Shown: positions 18,676 to 27,447 of the stretch, piece by piece | Layout of the letters: each line of letters opens with the position of its first letter | Position numbering within the stretch: position 1 is the first letter of the stretch | NCBI GenBank assembly: GCA_021737185.1 | Contig: JAIPEL010000007.1 | Location: 1 to 64,000, forward strand | Length of the DNA: 64,000 nt | Source of the DNA: Desulfobacterales bacterium | Lineage (GTDB): Bacteria; Desulfobacterota; Desulfobacteria; Desulfobacterales; CAFBRK01 | Direction: 5' to 3' | The notes under the pieces: generated by a model | The model's database searches: none | Told to the model about the DNA's origin: nothing | Seen by the model: the letters and a program-made list of their open reading frames with translations, nothing else | Translations under genes and position numbers: made by a program

Positions 18676-19983
18676 ATGGAACCCATTATCATCGGTTATC
18701 TGTCCCTGGCTGTCATGACGATACTGATCGTCATGGGGATGCACATTGCTTTTGTCACCCCTCTGGTGGCCTTTATGGGCATCGTCTTTCTGAAGGGGTG
18801 GAATGTCGCCTTCAACATGGCCGGCTATCTGCCTCACGGCATCGCCGCCCATTACTCTCTGAGCGTGATCCCCCTTTTCATTATCATGGGGTATCTCGGA
18901 TTTTTCTCCGGTTTGACCCGGGATATTTTTCTCACGGCCCGCCAATGGTTCGGTCATCTGCCCGGGGGGATGGCGATCGCGACCACATACGGCTGCGCCG
19001 GGTTTGCCGCCTGCACGGGGAGCAGCGTGGCCTCGGCAGCGGTCATGGGAAGAATGGCGATTCCGGAGATGCAAAAGTTCGGTTACCATCCGGGGTTCGC
19101 TGCCGGCGCTGTGGCCGCCGGGGGAACGATCGCCACCTTGATTCCTCCAAGCGTTCCGCTGGTCATCTATGGCATCATCACCGAGCAATCGGTGGGTTTT
19201 TTGCTGATGGCCGGTTTGCTACCGGGAATTCTTTCCGCCGTCATTTATGCCTTCATGATCCAGGCCCGGGTGAAGTTAAAGCCGTCGCTGGCGCCGCCGC
19301 TTCCGAAAGCCTCCTGGAAGGAAAGAATCGTTTCCCTGAAGAGCACGTGGGGGATCCTGATCATTCTGACCCTGATGCTGGGCGGGATCTACTCAGGGAT
19401 ATTTACCCCCACAGAGGCAGGCGGTGCCGGAGCGGCCGGGGTGTTTGTCATCGGGTTGGTGAGCCGGCGACTGAACTATCAAAAATTCAAGAACGCCCTC
19501 TTGGACACCGGCCGGGCCACAGTGATGATTTTTGCTATCATCGTGGGGGTCCTGATCTTTGTCCGATTTCTGGCTCTGACGGGCCTGCCGGCCGCCTTCA
19601 GCCAGGCGGTGGTCGAGATGCCCGTGCCCCGGGTTTTCATTCTGATGGGGATTCTGGGGCTCTTTGTATTTTTGGGCATGTTCCTGGACCTGATCGGCAT
19701 GATGCTCCTGGCACTGCCCATCGTTTTTCCGCCGGTGATCGCCCTCGGCTATGACCCTATCTGGTTCGGCGTGATCGTGGTGAAGATGGGGGAAATCTGT
19801 CTGATTACCCCGCCGGTGGGCTTGAACGTCTACGTGGTCAACAGTGTGGCTCCAGACATTCCCACCCAGACGATCTTCTGGGGAATCGTACCATTTCTGT
19901 TCATGGATGTTTTGACCCTGGCGATCTTGATCGCTTTTCCGCAGATCGTTACTTTCCTGCCGTCGATGATGATGCCGGGGTAG
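18676..19983 (+). CDS. TRAP transporter large permease (DctM)
   Basis: YGCAGFAACTGSSVASAAVMGRMAIPEMQKFGYHPGFAAGAVAAGGTIATLIPPSVPLVIYGIITEQSVG. Confidence 0.94.
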   Translation: MEPIIIGYLSLAVMTILIVMGMHIAFVTPLVAFMGIVFLKGWNVAFNMAGYLPHGIAAHYSLSVIPLFIIMGYLGFFSGLTRDIFLTARQWFGHLPGGMAIATTYGCAGFAACTGSSVASAAVMGRMAIPEMQKFGYHPGFAAGAVAAGGTIATLIPPSVPLVIYGIITEQSVGFLLMAGLLPGILSAVIYAFMIQARVKLKPSLAPPLPKASWKERIVSLKSTWGILIILTLMLGGIYSGIFTPTEAGGAGAAGVFVIGLVSRRLNYQKFKNALLDTGRATVMIFAIIVGVLIFVRFLALTGLPAAFSQAVVEMPVPRVFILMGILGLFVFLGMFLDLIGMMLLALPIVFPPVIALGYDPIWFGVIVVKMGEICLITPPVGLNVYVVNSVAPDIPTQTIFWGIVPFLFMDVLTLAILIAFPQIVTFLPSMMMPG

Positions 19984-19985
19984 CA

Positions 19986-20045
19986 ACTGGATGCTGGAAC
20001 CTGGATCCTGGATGCCGGGTGCTGGGAAAAAAATCCAGGACCCGG
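19986..20045. repeat. Iterated GGATGCTGGAACCTGGATCCTGG-type intergenic repeat
   Basis: Tandem CTGGATCCTGGATGCCGGGTGCTGGG followed by A-tract and inverted CCAGGACCCGG. Confidence 0.7.
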
Positions 20046-20118
20046 ATTTTGCCTGAAATCACTTAACGGCTCAACAGCTCAACAGCAGCTGCGGGCGCGG
20101 GCTGGAGGTGAACCGAAT

Positions 20119-20958
20119 ATGGCCGTGAAACTGACGACATTGTGCGACAATTTGTCGGGGAACATCAATTTTGCCGCTGGATGGGGACTGAGCATCCTGG
20201 TCGAATGCGGAAAAGAGGTCGTTTTGTGGGATACCGGCCCGCCGGGCATTGCCGCCGAAAATGCGGTTCGAAACGGGATTTCGCCGGGCCGGATCACCTG
20301 CGCGGCCGTCAGCCACGGCCATGTGGACCACACCGGCGGGCTCCACGATTTTCTGCGGCTGATCAGAAAGGAAATCGACGTCTATCTTCACCCCGGCGCT
20401 TTCGAGGAGAAATACGTCCAGCGCCCTGATTCCGGCGCCAGGATGAACTACATCGGCATGCCCCACCGCAGAGAAGCCCTGGAAGACCTGGGGGCGGTCT
20501 TCCTGGAACGAAAAGAGCCGGTCTGGATCAGCGACGATATCGTCCTCACCGGCGAAGTCCCGATGAAAAACGATTTCGAGTCGATCGACGACAATCTGTT
20601 CGTCAAGCACGGAGACGAATTCACCCCGGACCGTTTTGCCGACGATCAGGCCCTGGTGGTCAAGACCGAAAAGGGACTGGTGGTGGTGCTGGGGTGCGCC
20701 CACCGGGGGATGGTCAACACCATGGACCATGCGCGGGAACTCACCGGCGTGGACAAAATTCGGGCCGTGGTCGGAGGAACCCACCTGGTTCGCGCCGATC
20801 AGCACCGGATTGAAGAAACCATTTCTTCGCTGGAGAAATCCGGCATCGGACAAATCGGGGTGTCCCACTGCACCGGAATGCCCGCGGCCATGGCGTTTGC
20901 GGCCCACTTCGGCGACCGCTTTTTTTTCAATTTTGCCGGGAAGGTGACGGAGTTTTAG
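20119..20958 (+). CDS. MBL-fold metallohydrolase
   Basis: VSHGHVDHTGGLHDFL metallo-beta-lactamase motif; VVLGCAHRGMVNT; VVGGTHL. Confidence 0.88.
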   Translation: MAVKLTTLCDNLSGNINFAAGWGLSILVECGKEVVLWDTGPPGIAAENAVRNGISPGRITCAAVSHGHVDHTGGLHDFLRLIRKEIDVYLHPGAFEEKYVQRPDSGARMNYIGMPHRREALEDLGAVFLERKEPVWISDDIVLTGEVPMKNDFESIDDNLFVKHGDEFTPDRFADDQALVVKTEKGLVVVLGCAHRGMVNTMDHARELTGVDKIRAVVGGTHLVRADQHRIEETISSLEKSGIGQIGVSHCTGMPAAMAFAAHFGDRFFFNFAGKVTEF

Positions 20959-20962
20959 GACG

Positions 20963-20997
20963 ATGATGCTGGATCCTGGATGCTGGATGCTGGGATG
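20963..20997. repeat. Second iterated GGATGCTGGATCCTGGATGCTGG repeat
   Basis: gatgatgctggatcctggatgctggatgctggga. Confidence 0.65.
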
Positions 20998-21090
20998 AAA
21001 CTTAGCCCGCCGGTTTGCGTGTTTCGCCATCTTACCTCGCTGCAAAGGCGGGACCGGGTGCAGCCCCAGACCATGGGGGCGACGCCCTGA

Positions 21091-21153
21091 TAAGTTTCAC
21101 GGTTGATCAAATCCCGTTAGCGAACGGGACGGCCGGGCTTATGTGAAACTTTA
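21091..21153. repeat. Mini inverted-repeat element, copy 3 (TAAGTTTCA...TGAAACTTTA)
   Basis: TAAGTTTCA / TGAAACTTTA ends, internal TTGATCAAA and TCCCGTTagcgAACGGGA palindrome; right arm contains the stop codon of the 21151-22065 gene. Confidence 0.7.
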
Positions 21154-22065
21154 CCCGAGCCGGTCGGCCAGATACCGAAGATGGGCCACGCGGGTGCCGC
21201 AGCAGCCGCCGAGGATTTTGACGCCGTATTTCCGGTTGAGCGCGATCATCCGGTCGCCCCAGTCGGGGATTTCTTCTGCACGGCGATCTGCGGCTTCGTC
21301 CAAAGCCGAATGGTCGGCCGAAGAGGCGTTGGCCTGAAAGCCGATCAGACGGGAAAAGACCGACTTCGGCTCGTCTTCGCTCCGGAAAAAAGAGGGGTAG
21401 GAGCAGTTGATCATGTATCCAAAGGGCGGGGTCCGGCAGATACCGTCGATCTCTTTAAAGGCCCGGGAAAGAAACGTTCCGTCCAGGATGAGGCCGTCCC
21501 GATCAATGGTGAAGCTGAGAATGGTTTCCAGCCCGGTTTTTTCCGCGGCACGGGCGATGCCGGCCGCCTCGGCAACCGAAGGAAGGGTTGCCGCAATCAG
21601 AAAATCGACTCCGGCCGCACACAGCCGCTCGATCTGCCAGCTGTGGAATTCTTCGGCCGCCTCCGTTGAAAGGGCCTGGTCCGGCCGGTAGGAATCGTTT
21701 TTACAGCCGATCATCCCCCCGACGACGATGTGATCCCCCCAGCTTCCCCAGCGGTCTTTTACCTCCCGGGCAAAGGCAACCGCATCAGCGTTCACGTCTT
21801 GCTCGATGTCCGCTTCTGCCAGACGCTCTTTGTTGGCCCGCCACGTCGGTGTGCAAAGGAGAAAAGGCACTTCCGCGCCGCGGGCAACGGCAATAAAGGA
21901 ATGATACAGGTCCGCCAGGGCGCTTCTGGCCTTCTCGTCATAAATGAAAAGGGCATTTTCGAGGCGGGGGTGAAGGGGAACGGTGCCGGATCTTTTGAAG
22001 AATTCGTCTACCGCCGCTTCGGTCAATACAAATTCGCGGCCGGCTAACACCTGTGCCAGTTTCAT
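21151..22065 (-). CDS. Homocysteine S-methyltransferase-family protein
   Basis: Zn-ligand motif KILGGCCGTRVAHLRYLADRLG, LTEAAVDEFFKR N-terminus. Confidence 0.87.
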   Translation of the reverse strand: MKLAQVLAGREFVLTEAAVDEFFKRSGTVPLHPRLENALFIYDEKARSALADLYHSFIAVARGAEVPFLLCTPTWRANKERLAEADIEQDVNADAVAFAREVKDRWGSWGDHIVVGGMIGCKNDSYRPDQALSTEAAEEFHSWQIERLCAAGVDFLIAATLPSVAEAAGIARAAEKTGLETILSFTIDRDGLILDGTFLSRAFKEIDGICRTPPFGYMINCSYPSFFRSEDEPKSVFSRLIGFQANASSADHSALDEAADRRAEEIPDWGDRMIALNRKYGVKILGGCCGTRVAHLRYLADRLG

Positions 22066-22068
22066 TCA

Positions 22069-22278
22069 TCACACCATCGGAATTTTGGGAAACACCCAGT
22101 CCCTGACCCGGTCGAGCGCTGATTTTTTTCCGGAGTCTTCCATGTCTGTCTGACCGCTTTTGCCAAAGTTCCCCGTGATGCGGGACATCGGTTTGAACCC
22201 GCAGGCGAGGAGCTTGCGGATCAGCACAAAGAGGGAAATCAAGCATACGCCAGTTAACGCAAGATGATAACCGGCCAT
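22069..22278 (-). CDS. Small hypothetical protein with one N-terminal TM helix
   Basis: MAGYHLALTGVCLISLFVLIRKLLACGFKPM...; immediately upstream of and co-directional with the 21151-22065 gene. Confidence 0.45.
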   Translation of the reverse strand: MAGYHLALTGVCLISLFVLIRKLLACGFKPMSRITGNFGKSGQTDMEDSGKKSALDRVRDWVFPKIPMV

Positions 22279-22557
22279 GGGCAGCCTCCAAGTTCAGATG
22301 ACGAGAGAATCGGGCAAACGGCAAATTGGATAAGTTGCAGCAGGTTTTATGCCAGACTCCCTGTTTTGAGGCAACTATTTGTTATTCCATAGAAATGATA
22401 AGCAAATAAGGGATGCATTTGCAAACGCTGCACAGGCTGCTGGGCAGCGATGCACAAAAAAGTGTGCACCTGGCCACCTCCGGCCAGACAGGATGCCCCG
22501 CCATCAAATCGCCCATTTCGCGACTCTGGGGCGAAACCCGAAAGTTGAGAATTTTAG

Positions 22558-22732
22558 ATCATATTCCCTCTGGTCGATTTCTTCGCCGCCGCTGACGTCG
22601 GCCAGCGGAACCATGGAAAAAAGGGCCGCCTTCATGGCGCCCGTGCCGTTTTGGTAGACATCGCACACTCGGACCGAAACGGCAGGGGCCATGGCAATCT
22701 TCGCATCCCAGACAAATGCTTTAGGATCGGAT
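22558..22732 (-). pseudogene. Fragment resembling DUF6544-family protein
   Basis: SDPKAFVWDAKIAMAPAVSVRVCDVYQNGTGAMKAALFSMVPLADVSGGEEIDQREY: internal piece only, both ends lost. Confidence 0.45.
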
Positions 22733-22752
22733 GAAAAAGATCAGCGAGGCGG

Positions 22753-23607
22753 TCATGAACGGCTCCGGGCCTGCAGCACGGCGATGCCGCCCACCGGCGC
22801 GCCGATGTCCCGGGCGATAACCGGACATTTAATCTGAAGGAGGCAGAACACTTTTGGGTCGGATTCGCTCAGGGTTTCGTAGTTGGCCTGGCCCTTGGCG
22901 ATGACCACCGGCGCGGCTTCGAAGGCTTCGATAAATTCCCGGGTACAAAGTGGTAGAACCGTGCCGGGGGCGTCGGTGCCGTTGTCGACCACGGTGGTGA
23001 TCCCATCCAGGCCGGCCTCTTCGGCATCGTTGGCAGTGGCGTCGTTGATAATCGGGCTTTTCTTGACGGCATACACGGTAGGAATGGACAGGGTTTCGAT
23101 CAAGATCCGATCGAAGACGGTTTCTCCTGCGTTGTCCGCTAGGAAAAGAACATGGTCGGCCCTGTCGAGCGCAGTGAGAAGCCGTCGCCGATGGTCCACG
23201 GCAAACGGCTGGGACAATACCCGCTCGATGACTTTTTCCAGGTTGTCGTAGTCGTCGGCCGCCCCCAGGTCGATGATGTTGCCGGCGATGCTCAGCCGAA
23301 GGGCGGTATCGATCGGGTCATGGCTCCGGCGCACCCTTTCTTTTAAATCAGGATAAAGTGCAAGCGCCTGCCGGGTGCTTTCTTTCTTGGCTTGCCGGTA
23401 GGGGTCCGCTGCGCCGATCTCCTCTCTCACGATGCCGTGGAGCCGGTAAGCGATCTCCGGCGGTGTGGCCTCCGCCGGCAGTTTCTCCAGAAGAGACAAG
23501 GACCGTCTCACAACGGCAAGTTGCTGTTGCGGATCTGCGCCGGCATGGCGGGACGCGCTCAGCGCCTGCCGCAAAAAGCACGGATAACAGTCCAGATAGG
23601 CTTTCAC
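22753..23607 (-). CDS. DUF89 / ARMT1-like damage-control phosphatase family protein
   Basis: MKAYLDCYPCFLRQAL N-terminus, LADNAGETVFDRILIE, VIAKGQANYETLSE motifs. Confidence 0.9.
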   Translation of the reverse strand: MKAYLDCYPCFLRQALSASRHAGADPQQQLAVVRRSLSLLEKLPAEATPPEIAYRLHGIVREEIGAADPYRQAKKESTRQALALYPDLKERVRRSHDPIDTALRLSIAGNIIDLGAADDYDNLEKVIERVLSQPFAVDHRRRLLTALDRADHVLFLADNAGETVFDRILIETLSIPTVYAVKKSPIINDATANDAEEAGLDGITTVVDNGTDAPGTVLPLCTREFIEAFEAAPVVIAKGQANYETLSESDPKVFCLLQIKCPVIARDIGAPVGGIAVLQARSRS

Positions 23608-23632
23608 GTTGTCTCCGTGTTCGGTTGTTTCG

Positions 23633-23685
23633 CCTCCCAGCTTCCAAGCGTCCCAGCCTCCAAGCGTCCCAGCAGTAGCCGGTGT
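23633..23685. repeat. Half copy of the GCTGGGAGGC/GCCTCCCAGC iterated repeat
   Basis: gcctcccagcttccaagcgtcccagcctccaagcgtcccagcag. Confidence 0.75.
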
Positions 23686-23692
23686 CAGCCCC

Positions 23693-24634
23693 CTACCTGA
23701 GGCATGACCCGTTGCTGCACCGGCATGGATCGTGGGTTCGCTCCCACTGGAGGGTCACATGGCCGATGCCGAATCGATCGTAAAGCTCATCTGCGATGCG
23801 GCCGATCATTTCGTCGTCTCCCTCCGGATTCGGCTTGACCAGGTGGGCGGTCAGGGCCGTCTCGGTGGTGCTCATGGCCCAGATATGCAGGTCGTGAATG
23901 GCTTCGATGCCGGGAAGATCGGAAAGATACGTTATGACCTGGTCGGTGTCGACGCCGGGCGGAACGGCGTGCATGGCCAGAGCGAGGGATTCGCGCAGCA
24001 GGCCCCAGGTGCCAAACAAGATCACCAAGGCAATCGCGAGACTGACCGCCGGGTCGATCCAGAGTCTGCCGGTGATCAGAATGGCGATGCCCGCTGCGGC
24101 CACGCCTGCGGAGACGGCGGCATCGGCGGCCATGTGCAAAAAGGCGCCCCGGATGTTGAGGTCTTTTTTCCTTCCCGACAAAAAGAGCAGGGCGGTGACG
24201 GTGTTGATCACCACACCTACGACAGCCACCACGAGCACGATCTTTCCGGCCACCGGTTCGGGGCTGACAAACCGCCGGACCGACTCCCAGGCGATAGCCC
24301 CTACGGCCACCAGCAAAATGGCGGCGTTGATCAGGGCGGCCATGATCGTGGAGCTTCGCCATCCGTAGGTGCGGCGATGGGTGGGCTGCAGCCGGACCAG
24401 GTAGCTTGCCCCCCAGGCCAGCAGCAGGCCGAGCACGTCGCTCAGGTTGTGGCCGGCGTCTGCCAGCAGCGCCACCGAATCGGCCAGGACGCCGAATACG
24501 GCCTCGCAGATAACGAACGCCACGTTGAGGGCAACCCCAATGGCAAAGGCACGGTTGTAGTCAGCCGGGGCGCAGGAGGCGCCGGCATGGCTATGGGAAT
24601 GGTCGTGGGGGTGCATGCTTTCTACAGAATCCAT
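23693..24634 (-). CDS. Cation diffusion facilitator (CzcD-like) transporter
   Basis: His-rich N-terminus HPHDHSHSHAG; VALLADAGHNLSDVLGLLLAW; HMAADAAVSAGV; IHDLHIWAMSTTETALTAHLV. Confidence 0.93.
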   Translation of the reverse strand: MDSVESMHPHDHSHSHAGASCAPADYNRAFAIGVALNVAFVICEAVFGVLADSVALLADAGHNLSDVLGLLLAWGASYLVRLQPTHRRTYGWRSSTIMAALINAAILLVAVGAIAWESVRRFVSPEPVAGKIVLVVAVVGVVINTVTALLFLSGRKKDLNIRGAFLHMAADAAVSAGVAAAGIAILITGRLWIDPAVSLAIALVILFGTWGLLRESLALAMHAVPPGVDTDQVITYLSDLPGIEAIHDLHIWAMSTTETALTAHLVKPNPEGDDEMIGRIADELYDRFGIGHVTLQWERTHDPCRCSNGSCLR

Positions 24635-24660
24635 AAAAAGTTTTCATCAGGTGCCTGCGG

Positions 24661-24817
24661 CGCGCTGGGAGGCTGGAAAGCTGGGACGCTGGGAAGCAAA
24701 AATCCTGCATGTTTGCTGGGGTTGTTAATTAGGTTTTCTTGTTTGGACTCCGGTTGCACGGATCACGATTTTTTAAAGCCTTCCAGCCTTCCAGCCTCCC
24801 AGCCTCCCAGCAGCGCC
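24661..24817. repeat. Full copy of the GCTGGGAGGC iterated-arm repeat (left arm, AT-rich spacer, inverted right arm)
   Basis: ctgggaggctggaaagctgggacgctggg ... ccttccagccttccagcctcccagcctcccagcag. Confidence 0.8.
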
Positions 24818-24898
24818 TAAGCGATGACCTTCCCAACAATAACCACGGTGGTGCAGACGGCAAGGATATCCCCGGCGGCATGGAGCTGCCCTGCTGCG

Positions 24899-26266
24899 CT
24901 ATCCTTCTCCGTAGCCGCGCAGCTTTCGGCGAAGCGTGTTGAGCCCGATGCCCAGGGTGCGGGCGGTCCGGGCCTTGTTTCGGCCGGTGGCTCGGTAGAC
25001 GGAAAGGATGTGGTCCTGCTCCACCGCGGCCAGGGGACGGTGATCGGCATGTCCGGCCGGCGGCCGGCACCGCCGGGAGGCTGAGGCGGAAGCAACCTCC
25101 CTAGGCAGGTCGGCTGCCGCCACCGGCCGGCCCCGGGCCAGGTTGGCGGCAGACTGGAGAATCGACATCAACTCCCGGACGTTTCCGGGAAACGGGTATT
25201 CCATCAGCAGACACAGGGCTTCTTCCTCGATGACCCCGCCGGCGCCGAAAGCTGTCCGGCCCAGAAAATGCTCGGCGAGCAGCGGGATGTCCTCGGGCCG
25301 CTCCCGCAGGGGAGGAAGGTGCAGCCATCCGCCCCGGATCCGATAATAGAGGTCAGGGCGGAAGCGCTTCCGGGCGATGAGGGCCTCCAGGTCTTCGTTG
25401 GTGGCGGCGATGATGCGAATGTCCACCTTCTTCGGGACGCTGCTGCCCAGGCGGGCGAACTCGCCGTCCTGCAGCACGCGAAGCAGTTTGCCCTGATGCT
25501 CGGGGGGGAGATTGCCGATTTCATCCAGAAAAAGGGTGCCCCTGTTGGTGCTCGAAAGATACCCGGCGCGTTCCTTTTCAGCGCCGGTAAACGCCCCTTT
25601 CGTGTGGCCGAAAAACTCCGCCTCGAACAGGGATCCGGCCACCGAGGCCATGTTCACCGGCAAAAACGGAGCCGCAGCCCTGGGGCTGGCCGCATGAATC
25701 GCCCGGGCCAGCAGCTCCTTTCCGGTGCCGCTTTCTCCGGTGATCAGCACCGGCACGTCGCTGGCCGCGTGAAGCTCGGCCTCCTTGAGCAGACGCATCA
25801 TTTTCGGGGAGCGGGTCAAAATTTTTTCAAAAGCCTCGGGATGACGGAGTTGAGGGGGCTTTTTTTGTTTGCCCAGGTCGATCAGCGCCATCAGGCGCCT
25901 GCGTTCCAGGGTGCGGCTCAGGGAAAGGGCCAGGTCTTCCTTCGGAATCGGCTTGACCAGGTAGTCGTACGCCCCTCTGCGCAGGCATTCCACCGCAACC
26001 CGGGCCTCGTTGACCGCCGTGACCATGATGCATTCGGTTCGGGGGCTGGCCGCCTTGATTTTTTCCACCAGCTCGATTCCTTCCATTTCCGGCATCGTCA
26101 TGTCGACCATGGCGATGTCGAAGCGCTCCCCGGCCTTGAAGCGGGCCGCGGCCCTTTCGGGGCTGTCTTCGATCCAAACGTCTGAAAAACCGCATTCGGC
26201 CAGCTTCCGGGCGAACAGATCGAGAAAATCGAGGTCGTCGTCCACGATCATGATCCGGGCCTCCAT
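24899..26266 (-). CDS. NtrC-type sigma-54-dependent response regulator (REC-AAA-Fis)
   Basis: IMIVDDDLDFLDLF, MVDMTMPEMEG, GESGTGKELLARAIH, GHTKGAFTGA, GTLFLDEIGNLP, NKARTARTLGIGLNTLRRKLRGYG. Confidence 0.94.
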   Translation of the reverse strand: MEARIMIVDDDLDFLDLFARKLAECGFSDVWIEDSPERAAARFKAGERFDIAMVDMTMPEMEGIELVEKIKAASPRTECIMVTAVNEARVAVECLRRGAYDYLVKPIPKEDLALSLSRTLERRRLMALIDLGKQKKPPQLRHPEAFEKILTRSPKMMRLLKEAELHAASDVPVLITGESGTGKELLARAIHAASPRAAAPFLPVNMASVAGSLFEAEFFGHTKGAFTGAEKERAGYLSSTNRGTLFLDEIGNLPPEHQGKLLRVLQDGEFARLGSSVPKKVDIRIIAATNEDLEALIARKRFRPDLYYRIRGGWLHLPPLRERPEDIPLLAEHFLGRTAFGAGGVIEEEALCLLMEYPFPGNVRELMSILQSAANLARGRPVAAADLPREVASASASRRCRPPAGHADHRPLAAVEQDHILSVYRATGRNKARTARTLGIGLNTLRRKLRGYGEG

Positions 26267-26317
26267 CGCCTGCCTCCCTTGTCATGGCTGAAGGTGCCAA
26301 AATGGACCATGCCAAAA

Positions 26318-26333
26318 TGGCACACATGGTGCA
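26318..26333 (+). promoter_or_regulatory. Predicted sigma-54 -24/-12 promoter TGGCACACATGGTGCA
   Basis: GG-N10-GC spacing and TGGCAC -24 element; direct repeats TGCCAAAATGG at about 26295 and 26310. Confidence 0.65.
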
Positions 26334-26566
26334 ACAATCCGAATTTAGATGAGATTTATGAAAACTGTTCCAGTTTGGCATGGTTTTCACCCATTTTCAA
26401 GCCTTTCAAGGGGATTGGCATCGGGGACCGGAAATTCTGCAACCTTCTATAATCATGACAAATCGATCCTGAATTTCACCATTTTTCGGGGCCGGCACGA
26501 AGGTTGCTCCAGGATAGAAAGAGCCGCCGGAAGGAACGCGGTCCACTCGGGGCAGAGGAGCCGTTT

Positions 26567-27445
26567 ATGCATCTGATGCAGTTCAGAAAAAAACTGGAGG
26601 AGGGGTCGTTCGTTGTCCTGGCGGAAATGGAGCCGCCCAAGGGGGTCGATACGACGGTGATGACCGGCCACGCAGTGAAGGTCAAGGGCAAGGTGGACGC
26701 CTTTCTGGTGCCGGAGATGAGCAACGCGGTGATGCGGATGAGCGCCCTTGGCGGGGCCATGGTCCTCCAATCCAAGGGGATGGAAACGATTGTCCAGGTT
26801 TGCTGCCGGGATCGGAACCGGATTGCCCTGCAGGCCGATCTGCTGGCCGCCTATGCCTGCGGGATCACCAGCGTCATGGCCGTCACCGGCCAGGAACCCA
26901 GCTACGGGGATCACCACCAGGCCCGGTCCGTCTACGATATCGACCTGCTCGAGCTGCTGACGGCGGTCTCGACCCTGCGCAACGGCCGGGATATGGCCGG
27001 CGTCGAACTGCTCGGGGCGCCGGATTTTCTGATGGGTGCCTCGGTCAACGCAGGGGCGCCGGGCATCTCACCGGAAGTCGAGGCCGACGACATGAAAAAA
27101 AAGATCGATGCCGGGGCTCGGTTTTTCATCACGCCGCCGCTTTTCTCCGTGGAAACCATCGCGCCGGTGCTCAAGCGGATCGATCGCAGCGCCGTGCACA
27201 TCATTCCCACCGTGCTGCTGCTCAAATCCCTCGGGATGGCCCGATACATGGCCCGCAACGTGGCTCACATCCATGTCCCCGACGCCCTGGCCGAGCGCCT
27301 AGAGACTGCTCCGGACCGGGTGCGCGAATGCGTCAAGATCGCCAAGGAGACCATTTCCACCTTTCGGGCGGAGGGCTTTTCCGGTGTGCTGCTGTCGACC
27401 ATGGGATGGGAACATAAAATCGCCGAAGTGCTGGAGGGGGTCTGA
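26567..27445 (+). CDS. Methylenetetrahydrofolate reductase (MetF)-family protein, paralog 1
   Basis: [27 protein letters not shown]...[37 protein letters not shown]. Confidence 0.85.
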   Translation: MHLMQFRKKLEEGSFVVLAEMEPPKGVDTTVMTGHAVKVKGKVDAFLVPEMSNAVMRMSALGGAMVLQSKGMETIVQVCCRDRNRIALQADLLAAYACGITSVMAVTGQEPSYGDHHQARSVYDIDLLELLTAVSTLRNGRDMAGVELLGAPDFLMGASVNAGAPGISPEVEADDMKKKIDAGARFFITPPLFSVETIAPVLKRIDRSAVHIIPTVLLLKSLGMARYMARNVAHIHVPDALAERLETAPDRVRECVKIAKETISTFRAEGFSGVLLSTMGWEHKIAEVLEGV

Positions 27446-27447
27446 GC

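Noticed and set aside
24817-24896. Minus-strand QLHAAGDILAVCTTVVIVGKVIA* tail as a gene fragment
   Set aside because: Too short and hydrophobic to assign; could be chance frame downstream of the regulator
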